NCBI RefSeq assembly: GCF_013337685.1
Contig: NZ_SUQN01000006.1
Location: 1-64,000, forward strand
DNA length: 64,000 bases
Direction: 5' to 3'
Origin: Citrobacter gillenii
GTDB lineage: Bacteria; Pseudomonadota; Gammaproteobacteria; Enterobacterales; Enterobacteriaceae
Shown here: positions 36,574-47,315 of the stretch, piece after piece
How the letters are laid out: every line of letters begins with the position of its first letter
Numbering within the stretch: position 1 is the first letter of the stretch
The notes under the pieces: generated by a model
What the model was told of the DNA's origin: nothing
The model's database searches: none
The model's input: the letters and a program-made list of their open reading frames with translations, nothing else
Position numbers and translations under genes: made by a program

Positions 36574-37758
36574 TTATACGAACTTAGTTAAACACGCTTC
36601 GACATAATCCCCATACCACTGCATCATTTCCCTCCTCCCCTCCAGATATTGAGCATGGTTATACGTTCCACGAATTGAGTTCTTATCGACGTGAGCCAGC
36701 TGTAACTCAATCCAGGCCGAGTTAAATCCCTGCTCATGCAAAATGGTACTCATCGTGTGGCGGAATCCATGCCCTGTAACGCGTCCTGCATAGCCGATGC
36801 GCCTTACCAACACAGTCAATGCCATATCACTCATCGGTTTCTTAGGATTATTACGTCCTGGGAACAGCAACGCTCCTGCTCCCGTCATAGGTTTAAGCTG
36901 ATTAAATAGGTCAATTGCCTGGCTTGATAATGGAACCAGATGAGTGCGGCGCATTTTCATGCGCTCTGCTGGCACGTTCCAAACCTTCCGCTCAAAATCA
37001 AACTCCTGCCACTCCGCTTGCCTCAATTCCCCAGGCCTTACTCCAGTCAAAATAAGTAATTGCATCGCAATCTTAACAATCACACTACCGGCATAGGAGT
37101 TCAGGGTCCGAAGAAACTCTGGCAATTCATCCTGGATTAAAAAAGCATAGTGCTCTTTCTCATGAGGAGTTACGGCGCTGGCTAGATCAGGTGCTGGATT
37201 GTACTCGGCCCTGCCAGTCACAACGGCATACTTCCAGACCTCTCCACAACGCTGGCGAACCTTACGGACCTTCTCAGTTGCTCCTCGAGCTTCTATCTTT
37301 GAAAGAACAGCAAGCAACTCCATCGGTTTGATATCTTTGATTGGTCGGTGGCCGATATAAGGAAATACATCCTTCTCAAAGGTTCTCATCATCTCTTCAC
37401 GATAAGAGACAGACCAGCGATCATAGCGACGCTGATACCACTCTCGAGTGATAGCCTCAAACGAATTTTCAGCGTCTTGTTGACGACTAAGTTTCTCAAT
37501 TTTTCGTTCAAGAGAAGGATCGTTACCTGCCGCTAATGTCCTTTTTGCATCCTCACGCTTACTTCTGGCCTCAGCTAAAGAAACATCGGGGTAAACGCCA
37601 ATAGCGAGCAGCTTCTCTTTACCTAACGAACGGTATTTGAGACGCCAGTATCTTTTACCGTTGGGATTAACCAGCAGGTAAAGACCACCACCATCAGCCA
37701 GTTTGTAGGGCTTCTCTTTGGGTTTTGCAGTTTCAACCTGACGAGCTGTCAGCTTCAT
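36574..37758 (-). CDS. P4-type tyrosine integrase of the island
   Basis: A 394-residue integrase. The N-terminal DUF4102 domain is shown by MKLTARQVETAKPKEKPYKL and ADGGGLYLLVNPNGKRYW. The catalytic domain has Arg in LTGVRPGELR, HGFRHTMST for the His-x-x-Arg pair, an LAHVDKN His, and a Tyr near YNHAQYLEGRREMM. It recombines the element with the 3' end of a tRNA gene. The gene points away from glyU and starts 165 bases from it, the usual layout for islands at glyU. Appears intact, so excision may still be possible if the far attachment site survives. Confidence 0.93.
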   Translation of the reverse strand: MKLTARQVETAKPKEKPYKLADGGGLYLLVNPNGKRYWRLKYRSLGKEKLLAIGVYPDVSLAEARSKREDAKRTLAAGNDPSLERKIEKLSRQQDAENSFEAITREWYQRRYDRWSVSYREEMMRTFEKDVFPYIGHRPIKDIKPMELLAVLSKIEARGATEKVRKVRQRCGEVWKYAVVTGRAEYNPAPDLASAVTPHEKEHYAFLIQDELPEFLRTLNSYAGSVIVKIAMQLLILTGVRPGELRQAEWQEFDFERKVWNVPAERMKMRRTHLVPLSSQAIDLFNQLKPMTGAGALLFPGRNNPKKPMSDMALTVLVRRIGYAGRVTGHGFRHTMSTILHEQGFNSAWIELQLAHVDKNSIRGTYNHAQYLEGRREMMQWYGDYVEACLTKFV

Positions 37759-37922
37759 TGGGGGTACCTCTCAGCAGGGGGTACAATTATACCCCCATCC
37801 ATACCCCCACATTGAGCTTGACCCTGGGGGAGTACAATTGAGTTCAATAGACTAATAGAATGCTATAACTGCTGATTTATCAAGGAAAAGTTGAGTTTGA
37901 TAGACTTCAGGGGAGTTGAGTT
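37759..37922. promoter_or_regulatory. Attachment region with repeated motifs, probable integrase arm sites
   Basis: Between the integrase start and the tRNA 3' end are GGGGGTAC twice (one continuing as GGGGGTACAATT), TACCCCC twice, and GGGGGAGTACAATTGAGTT. Nearer the tRNA are ATTGAGTTCAATAGACT, GTTGAGTTTGATAGACT and GTTGAGTTTGGAG. Such short direct repeats are typical of arm-type integrase sites. The integrase promoter must also lie here. Confidence 0.55.
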
Positions 37923-37996
37923 TGGAGCGGGCGAAGGGAATCGAACCCTCGTATAGAGCTTGGGAAGCTCTCGTTCTACCATTGAACTACGCCCGC
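37923..37996 (-). tRNA. glyU: tRNA-Gly(CCC)
   Basis: The minus strand from 37996 folds as a cloverleaf: acceptor GCGGGCG pairing with CGCCCGC, D arm TAGTTCAATGGTA, anticodon arm AGAGC-TTCCCAA-GCTCT giving anticodon CCC, T arm GAGGGTTCGATTCCCTT, and encoded TCCA end. It reads glycine GGG codons. The 3' end faces the island and is the probable core of the attachment site; the tRNA is restored intact. Confidence 0.97.
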
Positions 37997-38013
37997 ATTG
38001 AAGTGCGTAAGGG

Positions 38014-38041
38014 ATTATAAACCTTACACACTTCCTGGCAA
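38014..38041 (-). promoter_or_regulatory. glyU promoter
   Basis: Minus-strand -35 TTGCCA (38041-38036), 16-base spacer, perfect -10 TATAAT (38019-38014), 17 bases before the tRNA start. Confidence 0.8.
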
Positions 38042-38075
38042 GGGGCTGATCGACTGACTGGCGATTAATTCACCG

Positions 38076-38864
38076 TCAGCATTTTGGCTTGCTGCCCTGC
38101 GGCGGCAAATAGCGCTGCGGATCGATAGCCGTAGCGCGATAACGGATCTGGAAATGCAGGCGCACCGAAGCCGCATCAGAGCTGCCCATGGTGGCAATTT
38201 TCTGCCCGGCTTTCACTGTTTGCCCGTTGTTAACCAACAGCGTATCGTTATGGGCGTAGGCGGTAATGTAATCTTCGCCATGTTTTATCATCACGAGGTT
38301 GCCGTAGCCACGCAGCTGATTGCCGACATAGACCACCTTCCCGGCTCCAGCCGCATAAACAGGCGTGCCGCGCGCGGCAGAGATATCAATCCCCTTGTTG
38401 CCACCTTCAGCCGTGGAGTATGGCAATATCACCTTCCCACTCGCTGGCCACTGCCAACAGCGTTGCCCTACCGGTGGCCAGGATGACTGTGGCACAGAAG
38501 AAGACGGTCTGACTGCTGCCGTTTTGGTGGAGGATTTCGATTTAGATTTTGTTTTCGCCGATGCCGTGCTGGTTTTCGCGCCACCGCTGACCTTAAGCTT
38601 TTGCCCAACTTCTATGGTATAGGGGGGAGAAATGTTGTTCAGGCGCGCGATCTCTTTGACGCTGGTCCCTGTCGCACGTGAAATACCATACAGCGTATCT
38701 CCCCGCTTAACGGTATAGGTAGAACCAGAACCGGAATCAGATGAGCTTGAACATCCCGCGACGATCAGGCTGCTCAGCAACATTATTGTGATAACAAAGC
38801 GTTTTCTCATCAGGCGTCCCGCACTCAAAACAATTCCTCGCAACATTTTAAGACGCTTTATCAT
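38076..38864 (-). CDS. actS: ActS (YgeR), LysM/degenerate LytM amidase activator
   Basis: Up to 262 residues. A lipoprotein signal ends in VAGC ([11 protein letters not shown]), followed by a LysM domain ([20 protein letters not shown]) that binds peptidoglycan. A Ser/Lys/Thr linker and a C-terminal LytM domain follow ([34 protein letters not shown]). The LytM metal ligands are incomplete: GIDIS replaces H...D and LHFQ lacks the first His of HxH. As in EnvC and NlpD, it should activate a cell-wall amidase rather than cut the wall. The start is uncertain; the internal MRKRFV at the signal peptide is also possible. Confidence 0.9.
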   Translation of the reverse strand: MIKRLKMLRGIVLSAGRLMRKRFVITIMLLSSLIVAGCSSSSDSGSGSTYTVKRGDTLYGISRATGTSVKEIARLNNISPPYTIEVGQKLKVSGGAKTSTASAKTKSKSKSSTKTAAVRPSSSVPQSSWPPVGQRCWQWPASGKVILPYSTAEGGNKGIDISAARGTPVYAAGAGKVVYVGNQLRGYGNLVMIKHGEDYITAYAHNDTLLVNNGQTVKAGQKIATMGSSDAASVRLHFQIRYRATAIDPQRYLPPQGSKPKC

Positions 38865-38994
38865 AGCAGTCCGATGCCGGATGCCAAATCATATCGCGGC
38901 ACGAATCGTCCGTTCAGGCATTTCACACCGACGGATAATCAATCGGCCACAATTAGGCATATAATAGTGATGCTCAAGATTAATGGTGGATGCG

Positions 38995-39543
38995 ATGCGA
39001 CAGGAACATGTCATTTTGTTGAATGAGCAGGACCAGCCCTGCGGAACACTGGAAAAGTATGCGGCGCATACCGCTACAACGCCCCTACACTCAGCCTTCT
39101 CCTGCTGGCTCTTTAACGACCAGGGCCAACTGTTGGTGACTCGGCGTTCGCTACACAAAAAAGCCTGGCCAGGCGTCTGGACTAACTCGGTCTGCGGCCA
39201 TCCGCAGTCCGGTGAAACTACTGCAGACGCCATCATCCGTCGCGCTCGTTTCGAACTGGGTGTGGAGGTAGCCGAACTCACGCCCGTGTATCCTGATTTT
39301 CGTTACCGCGCTGCAGACCCCAGTGGGATTGTGGAAAACGAAGTTTGCCCGGTCTATGCCGCACGAGTTATCAGTGTGCGACGGCCAAACACGGATGAAG
39401 TAATGGATGAGCAGTGGAGTGAACTTGAGGATGTCTTACGTGCGCTGGATGCCACACCGTGGGCCTTCAGCCCGTGGATGGTAATGCAGGCATCTAACGA
39501 TAAAGCGCGCGAATTATTACGCGAGTTTGCTAACCGTAATTGA
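38995..39543 (+). CDS. idi: Isopentenyl-diphosphate delta-isomerase, type I
   Basis: A 182-residue Nudix-fold enzyme interconverting IPP and DMAPP in isoprenoid synthesis. The active-site blocks are [13 protein letters not shown] (catalytic Cys) and the acidic segment [15 protein letters not shown] (catalytic Glu). The start is placed at the ATG of MRQEHVILL, where GGTGGA lies four bases upstream and the length equals that of E. coli Idi; an in-frame ATG four codons earlier is less likely. It stands next to actS without the purine-catabolism genes found between them in E. coli. Confidence 0.95.
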   Translation: MRQEHVILLNEQDQPCGTLEKYAAHTATTPLHSAFSCWLFNDQGQLLVTRRSLHKKAWPGVWTNSVCGHPQSGETTADAIIRRARFELGVEVAELTPVYPDFRYRAADPSGIVENEVCPVYAARVISVRRPNTDEVMDEQWSELEDVLRALDATPWAFSPWMVMQASNDKARELLREFANRN

Positions 39544-39615
39544 TTGCCGGATGGCAACGCGAAAGCGTTTTATCCGGCCTACAAATCATGCTTATCGTAG
39601 GCCGGAAAAGCGTGG
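39544..39615. repeat. REP/BIME element between idi and lysS
   Basis: GCCGGATGGC...TTATCCGGCCTAC, followed by the inverted CGTAGGCCGGA..., the standard enterobacterial REP pair. It lies between convergent genes and probably stabilises or ends both transcripts. Confidence 0.85.
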
Positions 39616-39636
39616 CGCGATCTGGCATTTCACATC

Positions 39637-41154
39637 TTATTTAACCGGACGCATCGCCGGGAACAGGATCACGTCACGGATGGTATGGCTGTTGGTGAAC
39701 AGCATAACCATACGGTCGATACCAATCCCCAGACCGGCTGTCGGCGGCAGACCGTGTTCCAGAGCGGTAACGTAGTCTTCGTCGTAGAACATCGCTTCGT
39801 CATCGCCCGCATCTTTGGCGTTAACCTGATCCTGGAAACGCTGCGCCTGATCTTCTGCATCGTTCAGCTCGCTGAAACCGTTACCGATTTCGCGTCCACC
39901 AATGAAGAATTCGAAGCGGTCAGTAATTTCCGGGTTGTCATCGTTACGACGAGCCAACGGAGAAACCTCTGCCGGGTACTCGGTAATGAAGGTCGGCTGA
40001 ATCAGGTGCGCTTCCGCCACTTCTTCAAAGATCTCCGTCACGATACGACCCAGACCCCAGCTCTTCTCAACCTTGATGCCGATAGATTCAGCAATCGCTT
40101 TAGCAGAGTCGAAGTTGTCCAGATCCGCCATGTTGGTTTCCGGACGGTATTTCTGAATGGCTTCACGCATGGTCAGTTTTTCGAACGGTTTACCAAAGTC
40201 GAAGACTTCTTCGCCGTAAGGCACTTCGGTGGTTCCCAGAACGTCCTGCGCCAGCGTGCGGAACAGCGATTCGGTCAGTTCGATCAGGTCTTTGTAGTCC
40301 GCATAAGCCATATAGAGTTCCATCATGGTGAACTCTGGGTTATGACGAACGGAGATGCCTTCGTTACGGAAGTTACGGTTAATTTCGAACACACGTTCGA
40401 AGCCGCCAACCACCAGACGCTTGAGGTACAGTTCCGGCGCAATACGCAGGTACATGTCCAGATCCAGCGCGTTATGATGGGTGATGAACGGGCGTGCAGC
40501 AGCACCGCCAGGGATCACCTGCATCATCGGGGTTTCCACTTCCATAAAGCCGCGGCCAACCATGAACTGACGAATACCCGCCATGATCTGTGAGCGCACT
40601 TTAAAGGTATTGCGAGATTCATCGTTAGAGATGAGATCCAGGTAGCGCTGACGGTAACGCGCTTCCTGATCCTGCAGGCCGTGGAATTTGTCCGGCAACG
40701 GACGCAGCGCTTTAGTCAGCAGACGCAGCTCGGTGCAATGGATGGACAGCTCGCCGGTTTTAGTCTTAAACAACTTACCTTTCGCGCCGAGGATATCGCC
40801 CAGATCCCATTTTTTGAACTGCTCGTTGTAAATGCCTTCCGGCAGATCGTCACGCGCAACGTACAGCTGAATGCGGCCACCAACGTCCTGCAGCGTAACG
40901 AATGAGGCTTTCCCCATAATGCGGCGGGTCATCATACGACCGGCAACGGATACCTCAATGTTCAGCGCTTCCAGCTCTTCGTTTTCTTTCGCGTCGAAGT
41001 CAGCGTGCAGTTGGTCTGAGGTGTGATCGCGACGGAAATCGTTCGGGAACGGGATCCCCTGCTCGCGCAGGTTAGCCAGCTTCTCACGGCGCGTTTTCAG
41101 TTCATTGTTAAGGTCGGCTACCGCGTCAGCGCCCTGTGCGTGTTGTTCAGACAT
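39637..41154 (-). CDS. lysS: Lysyl-tRNA synthetase, class II
   Basis: A 505-residue enzyme that charges tRNA-Lys. The N-terminal OB-fold anticodon domain includes [17 protein letters not shown]. The catalytic core holds class II motif 2 ([18 protein letters not shown]) and motif 3 ([15 protein letters not shown]). It starts nine bases after the prfB stop and is co-transcribed with it, the order found in E. coli. Length matches the 505 residues of E. coli LysS. The long open frame on the other strand is a shadow of this gene. Confidence 0.98.
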   Translation of the reverse strand: MSEQHAQGADAVADLNNELKTRREKLANLREQGIPFPNDFRRDHTSDQLHADFDAKENEELEALNIEVSVAGRMMTRRIMGKASFVTLQDVGGRIQLYVARDDLPEGIYNEQFKKWDLGDILGAKGKLFKTKTGELSIHCTELRLLTKALRPLPDKFHGLQDQEARYRQRYLDLISNDESRNTFKVRSQIMAGIRQFMVGRGFMEVETPMMQVIPGGAAARPFITHHNALDLDMYLRIAPELYLKRLVVGGFERVFEINRNFRNEGISVRHNPEFTMMELYMAYADYKDLIELTESLFRTLAQDVLGTTEVPYGEEVFDFGKPFEKLTMREAIQKYRPETNMADLDNFDSAKAIAESIGIKVEKSWGLGRIVTEIFEEVAEAHLIQPTFITEYPAEVSPLARRNDDNPEITDRFEFFIGGREIGNGFSELNDAEDQAQRFQDQVNAKDAGDDEAMFYDEDYVTALEHGLPPTAGLGIGIDRMVMLFTNSHTIRDVILFPAMRPVK

Positions 41155-41163
41155 GTTGGTTCC

Positions 41164-42262
41164 TCATAACCCTGCTTTCAAACTTGCTTCGATAAATTGA
41201 TCCAGGCTGCCATCCAGCACCGCCTGCGTGTTACGGGTTTCAACCCCGGTACGCAGATCTTTGATGCGGGAGTCATCCAGGACATAAGAACGAATCTGGC
41301 TACCCCAGCCGATGTCGGACTTGGTGTCTTCCATCGCCTGCTTCTCGGCATTCTTCTTCTGCATTTCCAGTTCATAAAGCTTCGCTTTCATCTGCTTCAT
41401 GGCCTGGTCTTTGTTCTTGTGCTGGGAACGGTCGTTCTGGCACTGTGTCACAATCCCGGTCGGGATGTGGGTAATACGCACCGCAGATTCTGTACGGTTA
41501 ACGTGCTGACCACCCGCACCTGAAGCGCGGTAAACATCAATGCGCAGGTCTGCCGGGTTGATTTCGATATCAATGTCATCGTCAACTTCCGGATAGACAA
41601 ACGCAGAGCTGAACGACGTATGGCGGCGACCGCCGGAGTCAAACGGGCTCTTACGTACCAGGCGGTGTACGCCGGTTTCAGTACGTAGCCAGCCGTAAGC
41701 ATATTCGCCAGCGATTCTGATGGTCACAGATTTAATACCCGCCACTTCACCTTCAGATTCTTCAATAATTTCAGTCTTAAAGCCGCGTGCTTCAGCCCAA
41801 CGCAGATACATGCGCATCAGCATGCTAGCCCAGTCCTGCGCTTCGGTGCCGCCAGAACCGGCCTGAATATCGAGATAGCAATCTGCGCTGTCATATTCAC
41901 CGGAGAACATACGACGGAACTCCAGCTGCGCCAGCTTTTCTTCCAGCGTATCGAGTTCGGCAACGGCTTCGTTAAAGGTTTCTTCGTCGTCGGCTTCTAT
42001 AGCCAGTTCTAACAGGCCGGAGACATCCTCCAGGCCCTGGCTCATTTGGTCGAGCGTGTCGACAATGGCCTCAAGGGAAGAACGTTCTTTGCCCAGCGCC
42101 TGCGCGCGTTCGGGTTCGTTCCAGACGTCCGGCTGTTCCAGCTCGGCGTTTACTTCTTCCAGACGCTCTTTCTTGGCATCATAGTCAAAGATACCCCCTA
42201 AGAACGTCAGAGCGTTCCGTGAGGTCCTGAATGCGGTTATTTACCGGATTAATTTCAAACAT
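41164..42262 (-). CDS. prfB: Peptide chain release factor 2, with programmed +1 frameshift
   Basis: RF2 reads UGA and UAA stops. The first 25 codons (MFEINPVNN to RGYL) end in an in-frame TGA at 42187-42185. The CTT TGA C slip site is preceded by AGGGGG, the internal Shine-Dalgarno that drives the +1 shift. Shifting gives DYDAKK and 340 further residues, 365 in all, as in E. coli. The tripeptide anticodon-like loop and GGQ ([15 protein letters not shown]) are present. The UGA lets RF2 regulate its own level. A plain ORF call beginning at 42045 would miss 72 residues. Confidence 0.97.
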
Positions 42263-42352
42263 GGTCTGTTTTCTTTTATTGGACGAGTCAAAATGCGGTT
42301 ATAAGAGCGGGATTGTAACCAATCCACGCTCTTTTTTATAGATATAGTGACG

Positions 42353-44086
42353 CTAAAGTGGCCAGATATTATCGATAATAATTTGCAATGAGCGGTTGCC
42401 GCGAAACTCGTTAATATCCAGCTTATAGGCCAGCGTGACTTCACGAACGCCGTTATCCGGCCAGATAGCGGTATCAACGTTAAACGCAATACCGTCCAGC
42501 AGCGGTCCGCCGTCGACGGGCTCAACCATCACCTTCAGATGACGCTCGCCAACCAGACGCTGCTGAAGCAGGCGAAAGCGCCCGTCAAACAGCGGCTCCG
42601 GGAACATTTGCCCCCACGGTCCTGCATCACGCAGCATTTGTGCGACGTCCATGGTCATCTCCGCCGCACTTAGCTGGCCATCGGAGACCACTTCGCCCTG
42701 CAGTAAGGCAGGATCGAGCCACTCGGTCACCAGCTCACCAAAACGCTGCTGGAAGCACTCAAACTGTGCTTCTTCCAGCGATAATCCTGCCGCCATGGCG
42801 TGGCCGCCGAACTTAAGGATCATGCCCGGGTAAAGGGTATCCAGTCGCTCCAGTGCATCTCGCATGTGCAGGCCCTGAATCGAGCGCCCCGACCCTTTAA
42901 GGGTGCCGTCTCCAGCCGGTGCAAAGGCGATCACCGGACGGTGAAAGCGCTCTTTAATGCGTGACGCCAGGATCCCTACCACGCCCTGATGCCACTCGGG
43001 GTGATACATCGCCAGCCCGCCAGGCAGCGTCTCGCTGCTGCGCTCAAGCTTCTCGCACAGGGTCAGCGCTTCCGTCTGCATGCCCTGCTCTATCTCTTTC
43101 CGCGTCTGGTTGAGCGCGTCCAGTTCACTGGCAAGCACCCGCGCGTCGCCAATGTTGTCGCACAGCAACAGCGCCACGCCAACAGACATATCATCCAGGC
43201 GGCCTGCCGCATTCAGGCGTGGCCCCAGCGCAAAGCCTAAATCGCTGGCGGCCAATTTCTGCGGGTCGCGATTTGAAATCTCAAGCAGCGCTTTAATGCC
43301 AGGACGACATTTCCCTGCGCGAATACGGCTCAAGCCTTGCCACGTCAGGATGCGGTTATTAGCGTCCAGCGGGACAACATCGGCCACCGTACCTAGCGCA
43401 ACCAGATCAAGTAGATCTGCGAGGTTTGGCGGGGTGATAGCTCGCTCATCAAACCAGCCCTTATCACGAAGAAAAGTACGCAATGCCAGCATCAGATAAA
43501 AAGCCACGCCGACGCCCGCCAGTGATTTCGACGGGAACGTACAGTCGTGCAGGTTAGGATTAATAATCGCCACTGCACCCGGCAGGGTATCGCCGGGCAG
43601 GTGGTGATCGGTAACCACTACCGGGATCCCCAGCGTTCTGGCATGTTCAACGCCGGCATGGGAAGAGATGCCGTTGTCGACGGTGACGATCAGCTGAGCG
43701 CCGCGGGCATGTGCCTGATCCACCACCTCCGGGCTCAAACCATAACCGTCTTCAAAACGGTTGGGCACCAGGTAGTCAATGTTGTTACATCCCAATGCTC
43801 GCATCGCCAGAATGCTCAGCGCCGTGCTGGTTGCGCCATCGGCGTCAAAATCCCCCACCACGATAATGCGGGTGCCTTCACGAAAAGCGTTATAGAGGAT
43901 CTCCACCGCCTTTTCGACACCGCTCAATTGCTGCCACGGCAACATGCCTTTGACGCTACGCTCAAGCTCCTGCGCGCTACGCACACCGCGGCTGGCGTAC
44001 AAACGACGCAACAGCGGCGGCAGATCGGCAGGCAGGTCGCTAGTCTCGTCGGCTTCACGACGACGAAGTTGTATCTGTTGTTTCAC
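42353..44086 (-). CDS. recJ: Single-strand-specific 5'-3' exonuclease RecJ
   Basis: A 577-residue DHH-superfamily nuclease. Motifs visible are FDADGATST, VTVDNGIS and VTDHHLPGD; the DHHA1 region includes GRLDDMSVG and KFGGHAMAAG. It degrades 5'-ended single strands in recombination (RecF pathway) and mismatch repair. The start lies five bases after the dsbC stop. Full length for the family. Confidence 0.97.
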   Translation of the reverse strand: MKQQIQLRRREADETSDLPADLPPLLRRLYASRGVRSAQELERSVKGMLPWQQLSGVEKAVEILYNAFREGTRIIVVGDFDADGATSTALSILAMRALGCNNIDYLVPNRFEDGYGLSPEVVDQAHARGAQLIVTVDNGISSHAGVEHARTLGIPVVVTDHHLPGDTLPGAVAIINPNLHDCTFPSKSLAGVGVAFYLMLALRTFLRDKGWFDERAITPPNLADLLDLVALGTVADVVPLDANNRILTWQGLSRIRAGKCRPGIKALLEISNRDPQKLAASDLGFALGPRLNAAGRLDDMSVGVALLLCDNIGDARVLASELDALNQTRKEIEQGMQTEALTLCEKLERSSETLPGGLAMYHPEWHQGVVGILASRIKERFHRPVIAFAPAGDGTLKGSGRSIQGLHMRDALERLDTLYPGMILKFGGHAMAAGLSLEEAQFECFQQRFGELVTEWLDPALLQGEVVSDGQLSAAEMTMDVAQMLRDAGPWGQMFPEPLFDGRFRLLQQRLVGERHLKVMVEPVDGGPLLDGIAFNVDTAIWPDNGVREVTLAYKLDINEFRGNRSLQIIIDNIWPL

Positions 44087-44091
44087 GCGAA

Positions 44092-44805
44092 TTATTTACC
44101 GCTGGTCTGTTTTTGGTGCGCGTCGAGGAACGCTTTCATCTCTTTCGGTCCCTGATAGCCAGGAACAACATAGCCATTGCTCAGAACGATCGCCGGCGTG
44201 CCGCTTACACCAAACTGCACGCCCAGCGCGTAATGGTCAGCAATATCCACATTACAAGTTGCTGGCTTCACGCTTTTACCCGCCATGGCATCATCAAACG
44301 CTTTGTTTTTATCTGACGCACACCAGATGGATTTCATGTCCTGCTCGGCCTGGCTTTCCAGTCCCTGGCGAGGGAAGGCCAGATAACGCACGGTAATTCC
44401 CAGTGCGTTGTAGTCTTTCATCTCTTCATGCAGCTTGTGGCAATAGCCGCAGGTGATGTCGGTGAAAATGGTAATAACGTGTTTTTCCTGCGGCGCTTTA
44501 TAGATGATCATCTCTTTTTCCAGCGCGTTCAGCTGCTTCATCAGCAGTTGATTGGTGACGTTAACCGGACTTGCACCGCTCACGTCATACATCGGTCCCT
44601 GAATAATATGCTTGCCGTCTTCGGTGACGTACAGCACGCCGCTGTTGGTCAGTACAGTTTTCATTCCCGCAATCGGAGCAGGTTGAATTTCAGTGCTTTG
44701 TACACCCAGCTTCGTTAATGACTGACGAATCGCCGCGTCGTCTGCCTGCACCATGCCTGAAAACGCCGTCGCCAGCAGGGTGAGCATCATAAAACTTTTT
44801 TTCAT
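44092..44805 (-). CDS. dsbC: Periplasmic disulfide isomerase DsbC
   Basis: A 237-residue precursor. A 21-residue signal peptide ends at VQA; the mature protein has the dimerisation domain followed by a thioredoxin fold. The active site is CGYC starting at residue 119, which is mature Cys98, the E. coli number. It corrects wrong disulfides and is kept reduced by DsbD. It lies 23 bases after xerD in the xerD-dsbC-recJ operon. Confidence 0.97.
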   Translation of the reverse strand: MKKSFMMLTLLATAFSGMVQADDAAIRQSLTKLGVQSTEIQPAPIAGMKTVLTNSGVLYVTEDGKHIIQGPMYDVSGASPVNVTNQLLMKQLNALEKEMIIYKAPQEKHVITIFTDITCGYCHKLHEEMKDYNALGITVRYLAFPRQGLESQAEQDMKSIWCASDKNKAFDDAMAGKSVKPATCNVDIADHYALGVQFGVSGTPAIVLSNGYVVPGYQGPKEMKAFLDAHQKQTSGK

Positions 44806-44828
44806 AACCTATCCTTTCCTGTCAGCAC

Positions 44829-45725
44829 TCACGCACGCGGGTGATGCTGTTGATGTAATTGACGCAAGCGCTCCGTTGCGACATGGGTATAAATTTGTGT
44901 GGTAGAGAGATCGCTATGACCAAGCAGCATCTGCACCACGCGCAAATCAGCGCCATGGTTAAGCAAATGCGTGGCAAAAGCATGCCGCAGTACGTGCGGC
45001 GACAGCTTCTCGCTGTCGATTCCCGCTAACACAGCATAGTGTTTAATTCGATGCCAGAAGGTCTGGCGTGTCATCTGCTGCGCACGCTGGCTGGGAAACA
45101 GCACATCAATGGAGACGCCATTGAGCAACCATGGTCGTCCGTGCTCCAGATAGGTTTCCAGCCAATACACAGCCTCTTCACCCAACGGTACCAGCCGCTC
45201 TTTATTACCTTTACCAATGACCCGCACAACGCCCTGACGCAGGCTGACATCACTCATCGTCAGCCCCACCAGCTCAGAAACGCGCAAACCGGTGGCATAT
45301 AAGACTTCGAGCATGGCTTTGTCTCGGAGTTCCAGCGGCTGGTCAATCAGCGGGGTCTGCAGCAGTCGCTCGACCTGCGCCTCACTGAGATCTTTTGGCA
45401 AACGCTGTGGTAGCTTAGGTGAAGCCAGCGAAGCGCTGGGATCATCATCGCGGAATTTCTCGCGATAGAGATGTTGAAAAAATCGCCGCATTGCACTTAA
45501 CAAACGCGCGGAACTGGTGGCTTTATACCCCCCCTCCATTCGCTCGGCCAGCAGTGCTTGCAGGTCATCGCTCTGTACCGTCGTCAGAGAAACACCGCGA
45601 TGGTGTAGCCATTCAACAAGCATGGTTAGATCGCGACGATACGCACTTAATGTGTTTTCCGCCAGATTGCGTTCCAGCCACAGGGCATCAAGAAATTGCT
45701 CGATGCGCGCCAGATCTTGTTCCAC
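44829..45725 (-). CDS. xerD: Site-specific recombinase XerD
   Basis: A 298-residue tyrosine recombinase that with XerC resolves chromosome dimers at dif under FtsK control. The SAM-like N-terminal core-binding domain is LDALWLERNLAENTLSAYRR. The catalytic residues appear in ATGLRVSELVGL (Arg), SPHVLRHAFATH (His and Arg), LLGHSDLSTTQIYTH (His and Tyr). First gene of its operon. Confidence 0.97.
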   Translation of the reverse strand: MEQDLARIEQFLDALWLERNLAENTLSAYRRDLTMLVEWLHHRGVSLTTVQSDDLQALLAERMEGGYKATSSARLLSAMRRFFQHLYREKFRDDDPSASLASPKLPQRLPKDLSEAQVERLLQTPLIDQPLELRDKAMLEVLYATGLRVSELVGLTMSDVSLRQGVVRVIGKGNKERLVPLGEEAVYWLETYLEHGRPWLLNGVSIDVLFPSQRAQQMTRQTFWHRIKHYAVLAGIDSEKLSPHVLRHAFATHLLNHGADLRVVQMLLGHSDLSTTQIYTHVATERLRQLHQQHHPRA

Positions 45726-45837
45726 TCGCGCCCCTTATTTCATTCTCATTTTTGATGCATTATGCCTCATTGTGCCGTGATTGCGGCGATTCTGATACAC
45801 TACGCGCAACGCTACAGCAGAATTGAGACGTTTAGTA

Positions 45838-46359
45838 ATGAACATGGGTCTTTTTTACGGTTCCAGCACGTGCTACACCGAGATGGCAGCAGAGAAAATC
45901 CGCGATATTCTTGGTCCCGAGCTGGTGACATTACACAACCTCAAGGATGATTCTCCGACCTTAATGGAGCAGTACGACGTGCTCATTTTAGGTATCCCAA
46001 CCTGGGATTTCGGCGAAATCCAGGAGGACTGGGAAGCCGTCTGGGATCAGTTGGATGACCTCAACCTGGAAGGCAAAATTGTTGCTCTCTACGGCATGGG
46101 CGATCAGTTGGGTTACGGTGAATGGTTCCTGGATGCGCTGGGAATGCTGCACGACAAGCTGGTCACGAAAGGGGTGAAGTTTGTCGGTTACTGGCCAACA
46201 GAAGGCTACGAATTTACCAGCGATAAACCTGTTATTGCCGATGGGCAACTGTTTGTCGGCCTTGCCCTGGATGAAACCAACCAGTACGATCTTAGCGATG
46301 AACGCATCCAGGCATGGTGTGAGCAAATTCTTGGCGAAATGGCCGAACACTGGTCCTGA
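45838..46359 (+). CDS. fldB: Flavodoxin 2
   Basis: A 173-residue flavodoxin that carries electrons on FMN. The phosphate-binding loop reads [16 protein letters not shown] at the start, and the FMN loops include [14 protein letters not shown] and [13 protein letters not shown]. The start is set at the ATG of MNMGLFYG; an earlier ATG adds five residues not seen in the family. FldB belongs to the SoxRS regulon in E. coli; no SoxS site was sought successfully here. Transcribed away from xerD. Confidence 0.95.
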   Translation: MNMGLFYGSSTCYTEMAAEKIRDILGPELVTLHNLKDDSPTLMEQYDVLILGIPTWDFGEIQEDWEAVWDQLDDLNLEGKIVALYGMGDQLGYGEWFLDALGMLHDKLVTKGVKFVGYWPTEGYEFTSDKPVIADGQLFVGLALDETNQYDLSDERIQAWCEQILGEMAEHWS

Positions 46360-46370
46360 GCGTCTGCTGA

Positions 46371-46402
46371 CTGACGGTGAAGGTCTGTAACCTTACCGTC
46401 AG
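46371..46402. terminator. Bidirectional hairpin between fldB and cptA
   Basis: CTGACGGT pairs with ACCGTCAG and the inner AAGGT pairs with ACCTT, leaving a small loop. It lies between convergent genes, 11 bases after fldB and two before the cptA stop, so it can serve both. Confidence 0.7.
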
Positions 46403-46404
46403 CG

Positions 46405-47095
<691 letters not shown>

Positions 47096-47315
47096 CTATT
47101 GTAACGTGTTTTTCACGCTCTTTTACGGGAATATCAGTAAACGGAAGCACGATCGCTAAATAAAACCACATTAAGTCAAAGGGTTCATCAATTATGGATG
47201 TCTCCTCGCAAAGCTTAAAATATGGCACAAATAGGATGTTTAAACCGCTTGCAATGGGCCATAGCTCTTTTACCATTAGTCATTATTACTGCGTTAAGCA
47301 AATCAGGACATTATT

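Noticed and set aside
39685..40593. 302-codon plus-strand frame opposite lysS
   Set aside because: Antisense shadow of lysS, no domain motifs or ribosome site.
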